From NCBI GenBank assembly GCA_020853815.1, contig JADYYE010000082.1:1-63489 (forward strand): a DNA stretch of 63,489 nucleotides. Reading direction: 5' to 3'. The notes below the pieces were generated by a model, which had not been told where the DNA came from, searched no databases, and was given only the letters and a program-made list of their open reading frames with translations. The translations under genes were made by a program, and so were the position numbers. This DNA is from Phycisphaerales bacterium (GTDB lineage Bacteria > Planctomycetota > Phycisphaerae > Phycisphaerales > UBA1924). Shown piece by piece: positions 1 through 9,403 of this stretch. Positions within the stretch are counted from its first letter, which is position 1; each line of letters begins with the position of its first letter.

Positions 1-580
1 GCTTGTCGGGATCGACCTGCACTCGGAACTGCTTGAGATCGCCACCCATCGCAGTCACCTGGGCGATGCCGGGAATGGACAGAATCGCTGGCCGCAGCGT
101 GAACTCCGCGACGGTGCGGACATCCATCGGCGTCAGTGTTTTGCTGGAAACGCTGATCAAAGCGATCTCGCCCATGATGCTGGTGGCGGGCGTCATGACC
201 GGCACAACGCCGGGGGGCAACTTCTCTGTGATAGTGCCCATCCGCTCGGTGACGACCTGGCGGTTGTATCTGAGATCCGTGCCCCACTGGAACTCGACGA
301 AGACGATCGAGAGGCCCAGCGACGAGACGCTCCGGACCCGCTCGACTCCGGGCGAGCCGTTGACGGCGGTCTCGATGTTGTACGTGACCTGGGCCTCGAC
401 CTCCTCCGGAGCAAGCCCCGCAGCCTCGGTCATGATGGTCACGACCGGACGGTTGAGGTCAGGCAGAACGTCCGTGGGCGTCCGCAGCGTCACGTACATC
501 CCATAGACGGAGACGAGCAGCGCGGCGATCAGCACCAGCACGCGGTTGTTCAGAGATGATCGAATGATCCAGTTGAGCAA
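1..580 (-). CDS. Heavy-metal efflux RND permease (CusA/CzcA type), N-terminal part
   Basis: Inner-membrane, proton-driven pump of the HME-RND family that exports mono- or divalent metal ions. Only the first 193 residues are visible; the gene runs off the left edge. Translation begins MLNWIIRSSLNNRVLVLIAA, the usual first membrane helix. It continues through the porter-domain signatures TPTDVLPDLNRPVVTI, APEEVEAQVTYNIE and MGEIALISV, close to CusA/CzcA proteins. The start is TTG at 578-580, preceded by an AGAGGA Shine-Dalgarno sequence. It lies 42 nt downstream of the adaptor gene on the same strand, so the two form one operon. Metal specificity (Cu/Ag versus Co/Zn/Cd) cannot be read from this fragment. 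Confidence 0.93.
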   Translation of the reverse strand, partial: MLNWIIRSSLNNRVLVLIAALLVSVYGMYVTLRTPTDVLPDLNRPVVTIMTEAAGLAPEEVEAQVTYNIETAVNGSPGVERVRSVSSLGLSIVFVEFQWGTDLRYNRQVVTERMGTITEKLPPGVVPVMTPATSIMGEIALISVSSKTLTPMDVRTVAEFTLRPAILSIPGIAQVTAMGGDLKQFRVQVDPDK

Positions 581-622
581 GGGAGAGTCCTCTTCTTCGG
601 GGCCGAAGCGCGGAAGCGTCGA

Positions 623-2020
623 TCAGTGAGAATGGCCGTGGCCGTCGGAGCTCTGCACGGGCGAGGTCGGCTCCGGCACGCCGGGGACGAAGCCGCGAAG
701 CTGCGAGAGGCTGAACGCGCCGCTCACAGCGATCACGTCGCCGGGCACCAGACCTAGTTTGATCTCAACCACCCGATCATCACGGACGCCCGCGGCGATG
801 TCGCGCTTCTTGTAGATGACGTCGTCACCCTTCCCCTCCCTTACGAACACGTACAGGAGGGGGCTGTCTTTGACGATGGCCGACGCGGGGATCACCACCG
901 CCGAGTCGTTGGCGGCAATCACAATCGACAGGTCCACGAACTGGCCCTGGCGGAGCAGCCCTTTCGCGTTCTCCGCTTCAACCAGCACGTGCGCGGTGCG
1001 CTTGGTGGCGTCAATCACCGGGCTGACGAAGCGGACCGTTCCTTCCGCGACCACATCGCTTGCCGCGCCGACGCCGCGTCGGATGCGGACCTTGCTGCCG
1101 CTGGCAGCAGTGAGGCGGTCGACGAGGCCTTCGGGCAACTCTCCTTCGATCTGAACCCGGGCGAAGTCCCCGATCGTCAGCAGGGGCTGACCGGCTTCGA
1201 CGCCCTGGCCGACCGCCGCGCTGCGTGTGGTGACCACGCCGTCGATCGGTGCCAGGAAGCGGATCAAGCCCGGCCGAGTGGGGTCGGCGAGCACTTCGAC
1301 CGCGTGCGGATCGCTCTCGGCTGGGAGTGTTCCCCTGAGGGCCTCGGCTGAAGCCCGTGTGGTTGCGACCTGCTTCCTCAGCGATACGAGCTCCGCCCGA
1401 GCCTGTTCCAGGGCGACCCCGCGCAGACCGGCGTCGGCCCGCAGCTTGATCGCTTCGGATCTGCGTTGAGTCAGCAGGTTGGCGGAGACGTTTTCGCCTG
1501 CACTCGTGAGTCTCTGCACCTCGGCCTCGAGCAGCTCCGCGCCCTGCGTGAGGGCGGGCAGCTCGATCTCAAGCGACTGCACCTGCGACTCAGCCCGCTT
1601 CAGCTCAGCGTTCAGCCGCTCGGTTTCTCCTTCCAGCCGGCGGACGTCATAGAGCAGCTTGGCCATCTCCGGCGAATCAACTTCGGCCAGCGTCGCGCCC
1701 TTCTCAACGAAGTCTCCCGGTTGGACGGCGACCAGGCGAACCACGCCCGCGTAGCGCGGTGAGACGGCCACCAGCGCGTCCGGACGCGCCCGGACCATAC
1801 CGGTCAGGCGGACGACGTCTTCGACCTGCCCGAAGTCCACCTCGGCAGTGGCAAGGCCAATCGCCGCGGCGGTCGCCTCCGAGACCCTCTTTGGCGCATT
1901 CGGGTCGAACGTTGCCCCAGCTGGCTTGTTGTGCCCTTCGTGGGCGTAGACAGGTATCAAGATCGCCGCGGTAGCGAGCGCTAGTGCGCTCAGCCCCACA
2001 GCCGCGCGTGAGCGTGCCAT
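623..2020 (-). CDS. Efflux RND periplasmic adaptor subunit (HlyD/CusB-like)
   Basis: Membrane-fusion protein linking the RND pump to an outer-membrane channel. The 465-residue product has an N-terminal signal helix (about residues 7-26, AVGLSALALATAAILIPVYA) followed by a His-containing HEGH. It then has a lipoyl/beta-barrel scaffold (VRLVAVQPGDFVEKGATLAE; second half PIDGVVTTRSAAVGQGVEAG), a long alpha-hairpin rich in Glu, Arg and Leu (about residues 115-215), and a His-rich end, DGHGHSH. The His clusters at both ends suggest metal handover to the pump. ATG at 2020 has a GGAGG sequence 6-7 nt upstream. The pump gene follows directly. No outer-membrane factor is visible in this operon; it may lie beyond the left edge. 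Confidence 0.94.
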   Translation of the reverse strand: MARSRAAVGLSALALATAAILIPVYAHEGHNKPAGATFDPNAPKRVSEATAAAIGLATAEVDFGQVEDVVRLTGMVRARPDALVAVSPRYAGVVRLVAVQPGDFVEKGATLAEVDSPEMAKLLYDVRRLEGETERLNAELKRAESQVQSLEIELPALTQGAELLEAEVQRLTSAGENVSANLLTQRRSEAIKLRADAGLRGVALEQARAELVSLRKQVATTRASAEALRGTLPAESDPHAVEVLADPTRPGLIRFLAPIDGVVTTRSAAVGQGVEAGQPLLTIGDFARVQIEGELPEGLVDRLTAASGSKVRIRRGVGAASDVVAEGTVRFVSPVIDATKRTAHVLVEAENAKGLLRQGQFVDLSIVIAANDSAVVIPASAIVKDSPLLYVFVREGKGDDVIYKKRDIAAGVRDDRVVEIKLGLVPGDVIAVSGAFSLSQLRGFVPGVPEPTSPVQSSDGHGHSH

Positions 2021-2178
2021 GCGAGACCTCCGGTGAGGGGTGCAAGAACAGGTCAGTCAGATGGATGGGGTGCGCCGAAGCGCGTTGGGGGCGCGCGGCA
2101 GCCCGGCGACGATTCCGGTGTCTGCAAGCGCACTTTCAGCGCTTCGGCGACTGGGAATCGTCGGAACGGGCCGAATTG

Positions 2179-2664
2179 CTACACGATGAGCGCGCAGTGC
2201 AGGCGCAGAAGCGATGTCTGCGGTCGTTCGACGACGCGCTGCTCCCGGTCCAAACCCCGGAAAAGGGCTGTCGGAAGCACATCAACGGAGAGGGTCCAGT
2301 CGAGAACGGCGATGACCACGGGAGCAGGCAACTCGACGGCCGACTTTTCGACCGTGAGCATCATCCCGCTGTTCTTGCCGCAGTCGCAGTCGTGCTTGTC
2401 GTTGCCCGGCGCGCACGGCTTGGGGGCGTGATCGTCCCCGTTGTTGGACGCAGGCCCATCCTGGTGCTCGTGGTGGGAGGAGTGATCATGACTCGACCCG
2501 TCGGCGTGCACATGGGCCAGCGTCTCGCCTTGGCGATCCGAAGCAGGAGCCTGGCACGGGATGCATCCGCTGAACCACGAGTGGAAGTTGCAGCAGCAAA
2601 ACGGCACCGCTACCGCGAGCAGCACGGTCACCAGAAGCCGGAATGGACTGTCGCGATGGAGCAT
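2179..2664 (-). CDS. Small exported Cys/His-rich protein heading the metal-efflux operon
   Basis: A 161-residue protein of unknown function. It starts with a signal-like hydrophobic stretch (FRLLVTVLLAVAVPFCC). After it come three adjacent Cys, a CIPC motif and a region packed with His, Asp and Cys (HVHADGSSHDHSSHHEHQDG, then HDCDCG). This composition suggests periplasmic metal binding. I chose ATG 2664 because AAGGA lies just upstream; an in-frame ATG at 2691 has no ribosome-binding site. It is 158 nt ahead of the adaptor gene on the same strand, so a role as metal buffer or sensor for the pump is inferred. A similar Cys-rich exported protein heads the second efflux operon at 12733. I recognise the type but not a named family. 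Confidence 0.75.
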   Translation of the reverse strand: MLHRDSPFRLLVTVLLAVAVPFCCCNFHSWFSGCIPCQAPASDRQGETLAHVHADGSSHDHSSHHEHQDGPASNNGDDHAPKPCAPGNDKHDCDCGKNSGMMLTVEKSAVELPAPVVIAVLDWTLSVDVLPTALFRGLDREQRVVERPQTSLLRLHCALIV

Positions 2665-3290
2665 GCTTCCTTGGAGTATATCGGTGGTCATGGTACGACG
2701 TTGCGGACCCGCGGGTTCGATTTTCGCCGGGCGGTTGGCTCCGGGCTATCGGTTCAGGGAACTTTCCGCCCGACCAGGTGGCTACCCTTCGTGGCCAAAG
2801 GGGGCGTTGTCGCGCGTCAACCGGCAAAATTGGCCCACAAGCCCCAGGTCACCTGTGAGAATTGGTTCGCCGAGGTTGTGGATACGGAGTTCAAGGCCCC
2901 TGTCCAAACGGACGGGGGCTTTTTCGTTTACAGGGCGGGGCGAAAAAGACCCCCTGCCAGGCCCCAGGAACGGGGTTGGGCGCGGTGCGTTTCGTGACCA
3001 GAGAGCGGGGTGGCGATCGGGACGGATCGAAACGGACCAACGGGCCTCCTTGCTCTCGCGCTCTCGCTCTCCGATTGAACAGGGCGTCCGGGTCGGGGTG
3101 GCGATCGGGACGCAGGTTCGAAACCGAGCGGCACGGGCCGGATCGCTCGTCGACTTGGCGATCCGGTCCAGACAACCCGGCCGCGATCAGGCTCGGGGCG
3201 ACAGGACCGCGTGCGACCAGAGCGACGTGGATCTCACCGTGGGCGTCACGCCGTTCGCCTCCCACGAGGCCGCGTCAATCGGCGCGTCGG
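2665..3290. other. Intergenic region with no convincing gene
   Basis: No open frame here looks like protein on either strand. The only clear structure is the plus-strand hairpin and T-tract at 2896-2924. A long plus-strand open frame beginning near 2862 is antisense to the giant gene at 3291 and is low-complexity, a by-product of high GC content. Confidence 0.6.
2896..2924 (+). terminator. Rho-independent terminator on the plus strand, without an obvious gene
   Basis: A 10-bp stem (GCCCCTGTCC with GGACGGGGGC, one G-T wobble) with an AAAC loop is followed by TTTTT. Its polarity is plus strand, while both flanking genes are on the minus strand. It would therefore end an unannotated plus-strand transcript from the 2692-2890 interval. 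Confidence 0.65.
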
Positions 3291-6200
3291 TCATTGGTTC
3301 GCGGCCGCGATGATCTGCTGCTCGAAGGCGGGCTCCTGGGCCTCGAGGCCGAACCACTTGAACGATGGCACGTCCGCCATGCGTTCGATGAGCCACAGGC
3401 CGTTGAGGTCGTTCCGCGTGCCGTCGACATTGAGCTGCTGCCAGACGTTGAAGGTCGCAAGGTACACGCGATCGCTCGTGTCGACCAGCACCACCGACAT
3501 GCCGTTGTTGGCGGTGGAATACGTCGCGCGTGGATCAAAGTCGGTGCGGCTGTTGCCCTGGCTCGTGCTGTACGCACGGAACGGGCCGGGCGGTGCGGCG
3601 ACCGCGCCGTTGATCGGCGTCAGCGCGTCGCTGATGCTGCTCAGGCTCCAGCCATTGCCGCGAAGGCCCAGCCCCTGGCCGTGCTTGGTGGTGCCGTCGA
3701 GGTCGACATAGGTCTCGGCGCTCGCCTCCGGCGACCACCACAACGCCAGAAGCTTGCCGTCCTGGATGCCCTGCACGTTGAACGCGTTCCATCCGGTGGT
3801 GATGCCCGAGAGCGAGCCGGGCGCAAAGCGCATCGTGCCGGACAATCCCGCCGCGTCGGTCAGGTTTGTGAGCACCCACCGGTGCTGGCCGGGGAGCGTC
3901 GTGCTCTTGTGAACGTCGCCGCCCTGCCACAGCACCCAGACGTCGCCATTCTTGTCCTGGAACCAGTTGTTCTGGGCGCCCCAGTAAGCATCGGAAGTGG
4001 CCACGTTGGAGACGGCGCTCTTGAGCGTAGCGACGATCGCGTCGCCGTCGACCAGGCCGTCCGCGTCCTTGGGCGACGCCGTATAGACCTCGATGAAGTG
4101 ATCCTCCGGCGATTGAGCCATCGCGGAACCTGGACGCGGCGCCGAGGTTCCGCCATTGTTGTCGATCGCGATCGCGAGAAACCTCGCGGTGCCGGTCGGT
4201 ATGACGCCGGACTGCGCCGTCGTCAGCGTGTAGGTGTAGCCGCCGCCGGGATTGCTGTCGCTTCCCAACTGCTCGCCCGCGTCGGCGACGCCGTTGGCGT
4301 TGGCGTCTCGATAGAAGTCGACCCGCGTGATCGTGCCGTCGCCGTCGGCGACGCCGTTCGCGGTGAGCGTCATGCTCTGGCCAATCACGAAAACCGCCGC
4401 CGAGGTGGTCAGGTTGGAGACGGTGGGAACGGCGTTAATGATGGTGGCGGCGGCGAAGCCGAAGGCGCTCACATACGCGTCGTTGTCGACGGCTCGTGCG
4501 AAGAAGTTCACGTTTCCGAGCGCCTGTCCGCTCGTGTTGAAAGAGAATGTGTAGCCGCCCGCGGGATTGGAATCGCTGCCGATGAGTTCAGAGGTGTCGC
4601 CGATTCCGTTGTTGTTGGCGTCGCGGTAGAAGTCGACACGAATGATGGTGCCGTCGGCGTCGGCGACGGAATTGGCGGTGAGCGTGAGGACCTGGCCGCG
4701 GGCGATGGAGGCGCTCGAGACGGTCAGGGAGGACAGGCTGGGGATGGCGCTGAACTCGATGGCGCCGATGTCGATGGCGGTGCCGTGGAGTCGGGCAAAG
4801 CCGGTGCCGCGCTGATCGGTGGTGAGGTTGGCGGGGTTGAGTCCCTTGTTCACCGCCGGGCTGCCGGCCTGGAGCGCCATCGTCAAGGTGGGCCCGCCGT
4901 TGTTGCTCAGGGGCGAAAGCAACGGGTTGACGCCGACGATGTTGGCGTTGACGCCGTTGGTGAGCCCGCCGGCGTGGGCCGCGTCCTGGATCAGGTTGTT
5001 GGTAGAGCCCGCGCCAAGAAAGCCCTTCAAGATATCTCCACCGACGTTGCCCGCAACGATGCAACTGACCAGCACGGGCGCGCCCCCATCGATATGCAGA
5101 CCTCCGTTCCCGAGGTTGGCGGCGATGGTGGTGTTGCGGATGGTGACAGTTCCGCTGCTGGTACCGATTCCACCTCCCGCGGTCGGAGCCGAATTGCCCC
5201 AGATGGTGGAGTTCGTGACGGCGAGCGTACAGTAGTAATTATACAATCCGCCGCCGGTGTACTGGGCCGAGTTTCCAGAGATCGTGGAGTTGATGATGCT
5301 CGTGGTGTCGGCGGTGCTATCCACGCCACCTCCATACAAGGCCGAGTTTGCCGAGATGGTGGAGTTGGTGATCGTGACGGTGCCGTTGTTGTAGATACCT
5401 CCGCCGTACGCCGCCGGATTCCCGGAAATCGTTGAGCCGGTGATGGTGAGCGTGCCCTTGTTCAACACCCCGCCGCCGGAATATCCGGTCGATTCGGAGA
5501 TGGTGGAATCGGTGATGGTGAGCGTGCCCTGGTTGTAGAAACCGCCGCCGCCCGACAGCGCGTTGCCATGCTTGATTGCCAGCCCGCTGACCGACACATT
5601 CGCACCCGCTGCGATCTGGAACACGCGAGAGGCGTTGTTCCCGCTGATGCTCAGCACGCTCGCGCCCGGGCCGGTGATCGTGAGGTCACCCTTCGCCGTG
5701 AGCTCGGTTCCTCCGAGCGTGATCGTCTGGCCGTTGAGGCTCGCGGCAAAGGTGATGGTGTCGTTGCCGGGGTTGGGCCCGGCCGCCTCGATGGCCTCGC
5801 GGAGCGAGAGGTCGCCCGCGCCGAAGTCGCCGTCGCTCTCATCAACGGCGCTGTCTACCACGAACGCGAACGATTGGCGCTGGTACGCGCCGATGTCGGC
5901 GCTCGCGCCGCGTGCGAACAGCCCGCCGCGCTGGTCGGTGGTGAGGTTTGCGGGATTCAAGCCCTTGCCGATGGCGGGGCTGCCGGCCTGGAGCGCCATG
6001 GTTTTGGTGGTCCCGCCGTTGTCGGCCAGGGCGGAGAGGAGCGGATCAATGCCGACGATGTTGCCGTTGACGCCGTTGGTGAGTCCGCCGGCGTGGGCGG
6101 CATCCTGAACGAGGTTGTTGATGGAGCCCGCGGAGAGCCCGCCGTTGAGGATGTCACCGCCCGTGTTGCCCGCGACGATGCAACTGATCAGCAGCGGGAA

Positions 6201-8717
6201 GCTTTGATCGGCGTAGATGCCGCCGGACCCGAGGTTGGCGCCGATCGTGGAGTTTCGGATGGTCGGGCTCGCGCCGAGCGCATACAGGCCGCCGCCCTGG
6301 ACACTCGCGGTGTTGGCGGAGATGGTGCAATTGGTCACAATCAGCGCGCCGTTGACGATGGCGACACCGCCGCCATAGGGCGCCGAATCACCCGTGACAA
6401 TGGAATTGGTCAGGGTGAGCGTGCCGTCGGATGCGTGCACGCCGCCTCCACGGTTCACCGCGGTATTCCCGGAGATGGTGGAGTTGGTGATCGTGAGCAG
6501 GCTGTTGTTGTAGACCCCGCCGCCCTCGGCGTTCGCGGTATTCCCTGAGATCGCGGACCCGCTGATGGTGAGCGTGCTGGAGTCGTTCGTCACGCCGGCG
6601 CCGAGCTCCGCCGAATTGCCGGAAATGGTGCAGTTCGTGATCGTGCCCGTGCCATTGCCGTAGTTATGCACGGCGCCGCCGTTCGCGCCGGGCGCCGAGT
6701 TCTGGAGGATGTTGGTGTTGGTGATGGTGAACGTGCCGCCGCTGTTGTTGACGCCGCCGCCATAGAGCGCCGTATTCCCGTAGATCGTTGAACTTGCGAT
6801 GGTGAGCTGCCCAAAGTTGTTCACGCCGCCGCCGCTGTAGGGAGATTGCGCTGTGTTCTGCGAGATGGTGGAGCCGGTGATGGTGAGCGTGCCGGTGTTG
6901 TTGATCCCGCCGCCATGGGAGCTCGAAGCCGTATTGCCCGAGATGGTGGAGTTTGTGATGGTAAGCGTGCCGTCGTTGTTGATCCCGCCGGCGCCGCCGC
7001 TCGAGGTATGGCCGGACAGGGCCACCTCGACGAGGTTGAGCGTGGCGTTGGCGTTGATGTACACGCCGCCGGCGAGGCTTGCGCTGTGGCCGTCCTTGAT
7101 CGTGAGTTTGCTGATCGAGACGCTCGCGCTCGACGCGACCTCGAAGACGCGCGTGGCGTTGTTGCCACTGATGCTCAGCGCGTTCTGGCTCGGGCCCGTG
7201 ATCGTCAGGTCGCCGAAGACCAGCAGTTCGCTTCCACCCAGCGTGATCGTCGTCGCGTTGAGGGACGAGGCGAATGTGATCGCGTCTGCGAGCGAGTTGG
7301 CATTGCACGCGCCGATCGCCTCGCGCAGCGAGAGATTCCCGGCGCTGTAATTGCCATCAAGCGCATCGGAGTTCGTATCCACCACCAGCGCGAGGGACTG
7401 GCGTTGATACGCGCCGATGTCGACGCTCGTGCCGCGCGCAAACGGCCCGCCTCGCTGATCGCTCGTGAGGTTCGCCTGATTCAGGCCCGTGCCCAGCGCC
7501 GGGCTGCCCGCCTGCAGCCCCATGGTTCTGGTGGGCCCGCCATTATCGGCCAGGGCGGAGAGAAGCGGGTCAACGCCGACGAGGTTGCCATTGACGCCGT
7601 CGGTCAGGCCGCCGGCATGGGCCGCATCCTGGACCAGGTTGTTGGTGGAGCCCGCGCCGAGGGAGTCGCCAAGCAGATCGCCGCCGGCGTTTCCAGCGAC
7701 GAGGGAGCTGAGCATGACGAGCGCACCGTCGGCAATATGGATGCCACCGTTGCCGAGGTTGCCAGCGATGGTGCTGTTGCGGACGGTCATGGGTTCGAGT
7801 GTGTTCAGGAACAGGCCGCCACCCTGACCACCCGGCTGGGATGTATTGCTCGAGATGGTTGAATTGGTGATGTCGAGCGTTCGGCTGGCGAAGATGCCGC
7901 CGCCGTACTCGATCGAACCATTGCCGGAGATGGTGGAGTTGCTGATGGTGAGAGTGCCGGTGTTCTCGATGCCGCCGCCGCTCCCGTAGGAGATGTCTTG
8001 CGCGGAATTTCCGGTGATGGTGGAACCGGTGATGGCGAGAGAGCCGACGTTCTTGATACCGCCGCCGGCGAGTTGGGCCGTGTTGCTCGCGATGGATGAG
8101 CCGGTGATCGAGAGTGATCCCGCGTTGTACACGGCTCCGCCGCTGTGGGCCCAGTTGCTGGAGACGGTGCAGTTGGTGACCGCGAGCGTGCCGTCGTTGG
8201 ACACGCCGCCGCCGCCGCTCGCGCTGTATCCGTTCGAGACCGCCAGGCCGCTGATGGAGACGGACGCGCCGGGCAAGACCCGGAAGATGCGCGACAGCGA
8301 GTTTCCGCTCACCGTCAGATCGCTCGCGCCCGGGCCCGCGATCGTCAGCTCACCCGCCAGCACCAGTTCGGTTCCCGAGAGCGTGATGGTCCCACGGGCG
8401 CCGGCGTCGAACGTGATGACGTCCGCTCCGGCCAGGTTGTTGGCGTCCGTGACCGCCTGGCGCAGCGAGCCCATGCCAGTATCGGCAAGGTTTGTGACGG
8501 TGAACGTCACAAGGAGCTGGCGAGATTCGAGCGACTCGAATCCGAACCGGGAGTCCCTCCGACCCTTTCGCCAGCCCGCCGCGACTCCGCTGCGATCGAG
8601 CACCATCGCGCGCCGATTCCGCGCGTCGCTGTTCAGCCCGTGCCACAATCCCGCCGGGGAACACATCCCGCTCAGCAACGGGTCGCCTTCGGAGTTGAAC
8701 GAGCCGAAAGTCTTCAT
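3291..8717 (-). CDS. Giant LEPR-XLL-type parallel beta-helix (Pmp/CSLREA-like) surface protein
   Basis: A 1808-residue predicted secreted or surface protein. Residues 60-69, FESLESRQLL, match the LEPR-XLL motif found at the N-terminus of large planctomycete exported proteins. Three long modules follow at roughly residues 71-440, 441-948 and 949-1319. Each opens with a CSLREA-like stretch (GNLSLREAI in module 2) and holds many repeats of the type GGGVYN-GTLTITNSTISGN. Each closes with LQAGSPA...DQRG...DIGA. This is the right-handed beta-helix pattern of Pmp and autotransporter-like proteins. Two Ig-like domains (LTANSVADADGTI, RVDFYRDANNNG) span about 1325-1515, then a roughly 290-residue tail. 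ATG 8717 is chosen for its GGAG at proper spacing; the frame stays open upstream to 8924. Unlike its neighbours it has no C-terminal dockerin. Ligand and anchoring mode are unknown. Confidence 0.88.
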   Translation of the reverse strand: MKTFGSFNSEGDPLLSGMCSPAGLWHGLNSDARNRRAMVLDRSGVAAGWRKGRRDSRFGFESLESRQLLVTFTVTNLADTGMGSLRQAVTDANNLAGADVITFDAGARGTITLSGTELVLAGELTIAGPGASDLTVSGNSLSRIFRVLPGASVSISGLAVSNGYSASGGGGVSNDGTLAVTNCTVSSNWAHSGGAVYNAGSLSITGSSIASNTAQLAGGGIKNVGSLAITGSTITGNSAQDISYGSGGGIENTGTLTISNSTISGNGSIEYGGGIFASRTLDITNSTISSNTSQPGGQGGGLFLNTLEPMTVRNSTIAGNLGNGGIHIADGALVMLSSLVAGNAGGDLLGDSLGAGSTNNLVQDAAHAGGLTDGVNGNLVGVDPLLSALADNGGPTRTMGLQAGSPALGTGLNQANLTSDQRGGPFARGTSVDIGAYQRQSLALVVDTNSDALDGNYSAGNLSLREAIGACNANSLADAITFASSLNATTITLGGSELLVFGDLTITGPSQNALSISGNNATRVFEVASSASVSISKLTIKDGHSASLAGGVYINANATLNLVEVALSGHTSSGGAGGINNDGTLTITNSTISGNTASSSHGGGINNTGTLTITGSTISQNTAQSPYSGGGVNNFGQLTIASSTIYGNTALYGGGVNNSGGTFTITNTNILQNSAPGANGGAVHNYGNGTGTITNCTISGNSAELGAGVTNDSSTLTISGSAISGNTANAEGGGVYNNSLLTITNSTISGNTAVNRGGGVHASDGTLTLTNSIVTGDSAPYGGGVAIVNGALIVTNCTISANTASVQGGGLYALGASPTIRNSTIGANLGSGGIYADQSFPLLISCIVAGNTGGDILNGGLSAGSINNLVQDAAHAGGLTNGVNGNIVGIDPLLSALADNGGTTKTMALQAGSPAIGKGLNPANLTTDQRGGLFARGASADIGAYQRQSFAFVVDSAVDESDGDFGAGDLSLREAIEAAGPNPGNDTITFAASLNGQTITLGGTELTAKGDLTITGPGASVLSISGNNASRVFQIAAGANVSVSGLAIKHGNALSGGGGFYNQGTLTITDSTISESTGYSGGGVLNKGTLTITGSTISGNPAAYGGGIYNNGTVTITNSTISANSALYGGGVDSTADTTSIINSTISGNSAQYTGGGLYNYYCTLAVTNSTIWGNSAPTAGGGIGTSSGTVTIRNTTIAANLGNGGLHIDGGAPVLVSCIVAGNVGGDILKGFLGAGSTNNLIQDAAHAGGLTNGVNANIVGVNPLLSPLSNNGGPTLTMALQAGSPAVNKGLNPANLTTDQRGTGFARLHGTAIDIGAIEFSAIPSLSSLTVSSASIARGQVLTLTANSVADADGTIIRVDFYRDANNNGIGDTSELIGSDSNPAGGYTFSFNTSGQALGNVNFFARAVDNDAYVSAFGFAAATIINAVPTVSNLTTSAAVFVIGQSMTLTANGVADGDGTITRVDFYRDANANGVADAGEQLGSDSNPGGGYTYTLTTAQSGVIPTGTARFLAIAIDNNGGTSAPRPGSAMAQSPEDHFIEVYTASPKDADGLVDGDAIVATLKSAVSNVATSDAYWGAQNNWFQDKNGDVWVLWQGGDVHKSTTLPGQHRWVLTNLTDAAGLSGTMRFAPGSLSGITTGWNAFNVQGIQDGKLLALWWSPEASAETYVDLDGTTKHGQGLGLRGNGWSLSSISDALTPINGAVAAPPGPFRAYSTSQGNSRTDFDPRATYSTANNGMSVVLVDTSDRVYLATFNVWQQLNVDGTRNDLNGLWLIERMADVPSFKWFGLEAQEPAFEQQIIAAANQ

Positions 8718-9403
8718 GAAGGTCTCCGGTATGCCGCAAGCTAGGTCGCGAACGATCGGTGCTTTGCCGGCGTCGTCCCGAAAAAGGGCGTTGGTCGAAC
8801 ACAAAACCGTCCAGGTGACACGAACGATCAGAACTCCGCCGATCCCGTCATCAAATGACTGGGGACACCGTCGAGTTGCGATTCGGGTCCATCGTGGTTC
8901 TCGCGGCCACGGCGGCGCGGCCATTCAAGAGCCCGTGTCGATATGACCTCCGATAAACGCTCGCTTCCAGGTGCGAGATCGGAGCGACAAACAAAGGAAC
9001 CGCGGCTGTTGGCATGAATGCGGTCGATTGAGCATGCCCCATGTTCCCGTGCCTCCCTCCAGCCAAAGCGTGCCGCGCATCGATACCAGGTCCCCGTCCC
9101 GCACGGCGACTGAAATGCCTGATCCGCGAGTTGCCGAACTTCGCTAGTGTACGGTATTGATGCGAACAGTGATATCCTAACGTGGCGCGAAAATCGCCGC
9201 CCTTTCCCGGAGAGATACAAAGACTCGCGCCCCTCCGAGCGCTCCTCAGCTGGTTCCACTTGATCGCGGCGACGATGCTCCACGCTCCGAGGCCCGCGGC
9301 GGCGAAGCGACCACCGCCGCGCGGCGGCGATTCGGCGACGGGCATTCACTCATGCTTCACAGCCGCACGCCCTCGTCAAGCCGCGCGGCTTCATCGAGAC
9401 GCC
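8718..9403. other. Intergenic region, 686 bp, nothing recognised
   Basis: This separates the start of the giant beta-helix gene from the stop codon of the next minus-strand gene, so it should hold the promoter of the former and the end of the latter's transcript. Open frames in it are Arg-rich with no recognisable domain. I saw no hairpin with a T-tract. Confidence 0.5.

Noticed and set aside
2700..2730. T-arm-like sequence (GCGGGTTCGATTTTCGC), possible tRNA or tmRNA end
   Set aside because: No matching acceptor stem or anticodon arm is found at the required distance upstream, and no CCA follows.
2862..5435. Long plus-strand open frame of 857 codons
   Set aside because: Antisense to the giant beta-helix gene. 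Its Asp/Val/Arg-rich sequence mirrors the repeat codons and has no domain, signal or ribosome-binding site.
8828..9349. Two overlapping minus-strand frames of about 165-173 codons
   Set aside because: Arg-rich, with no signal, domain or convincing ribosome-binding site; treated as non-coding.
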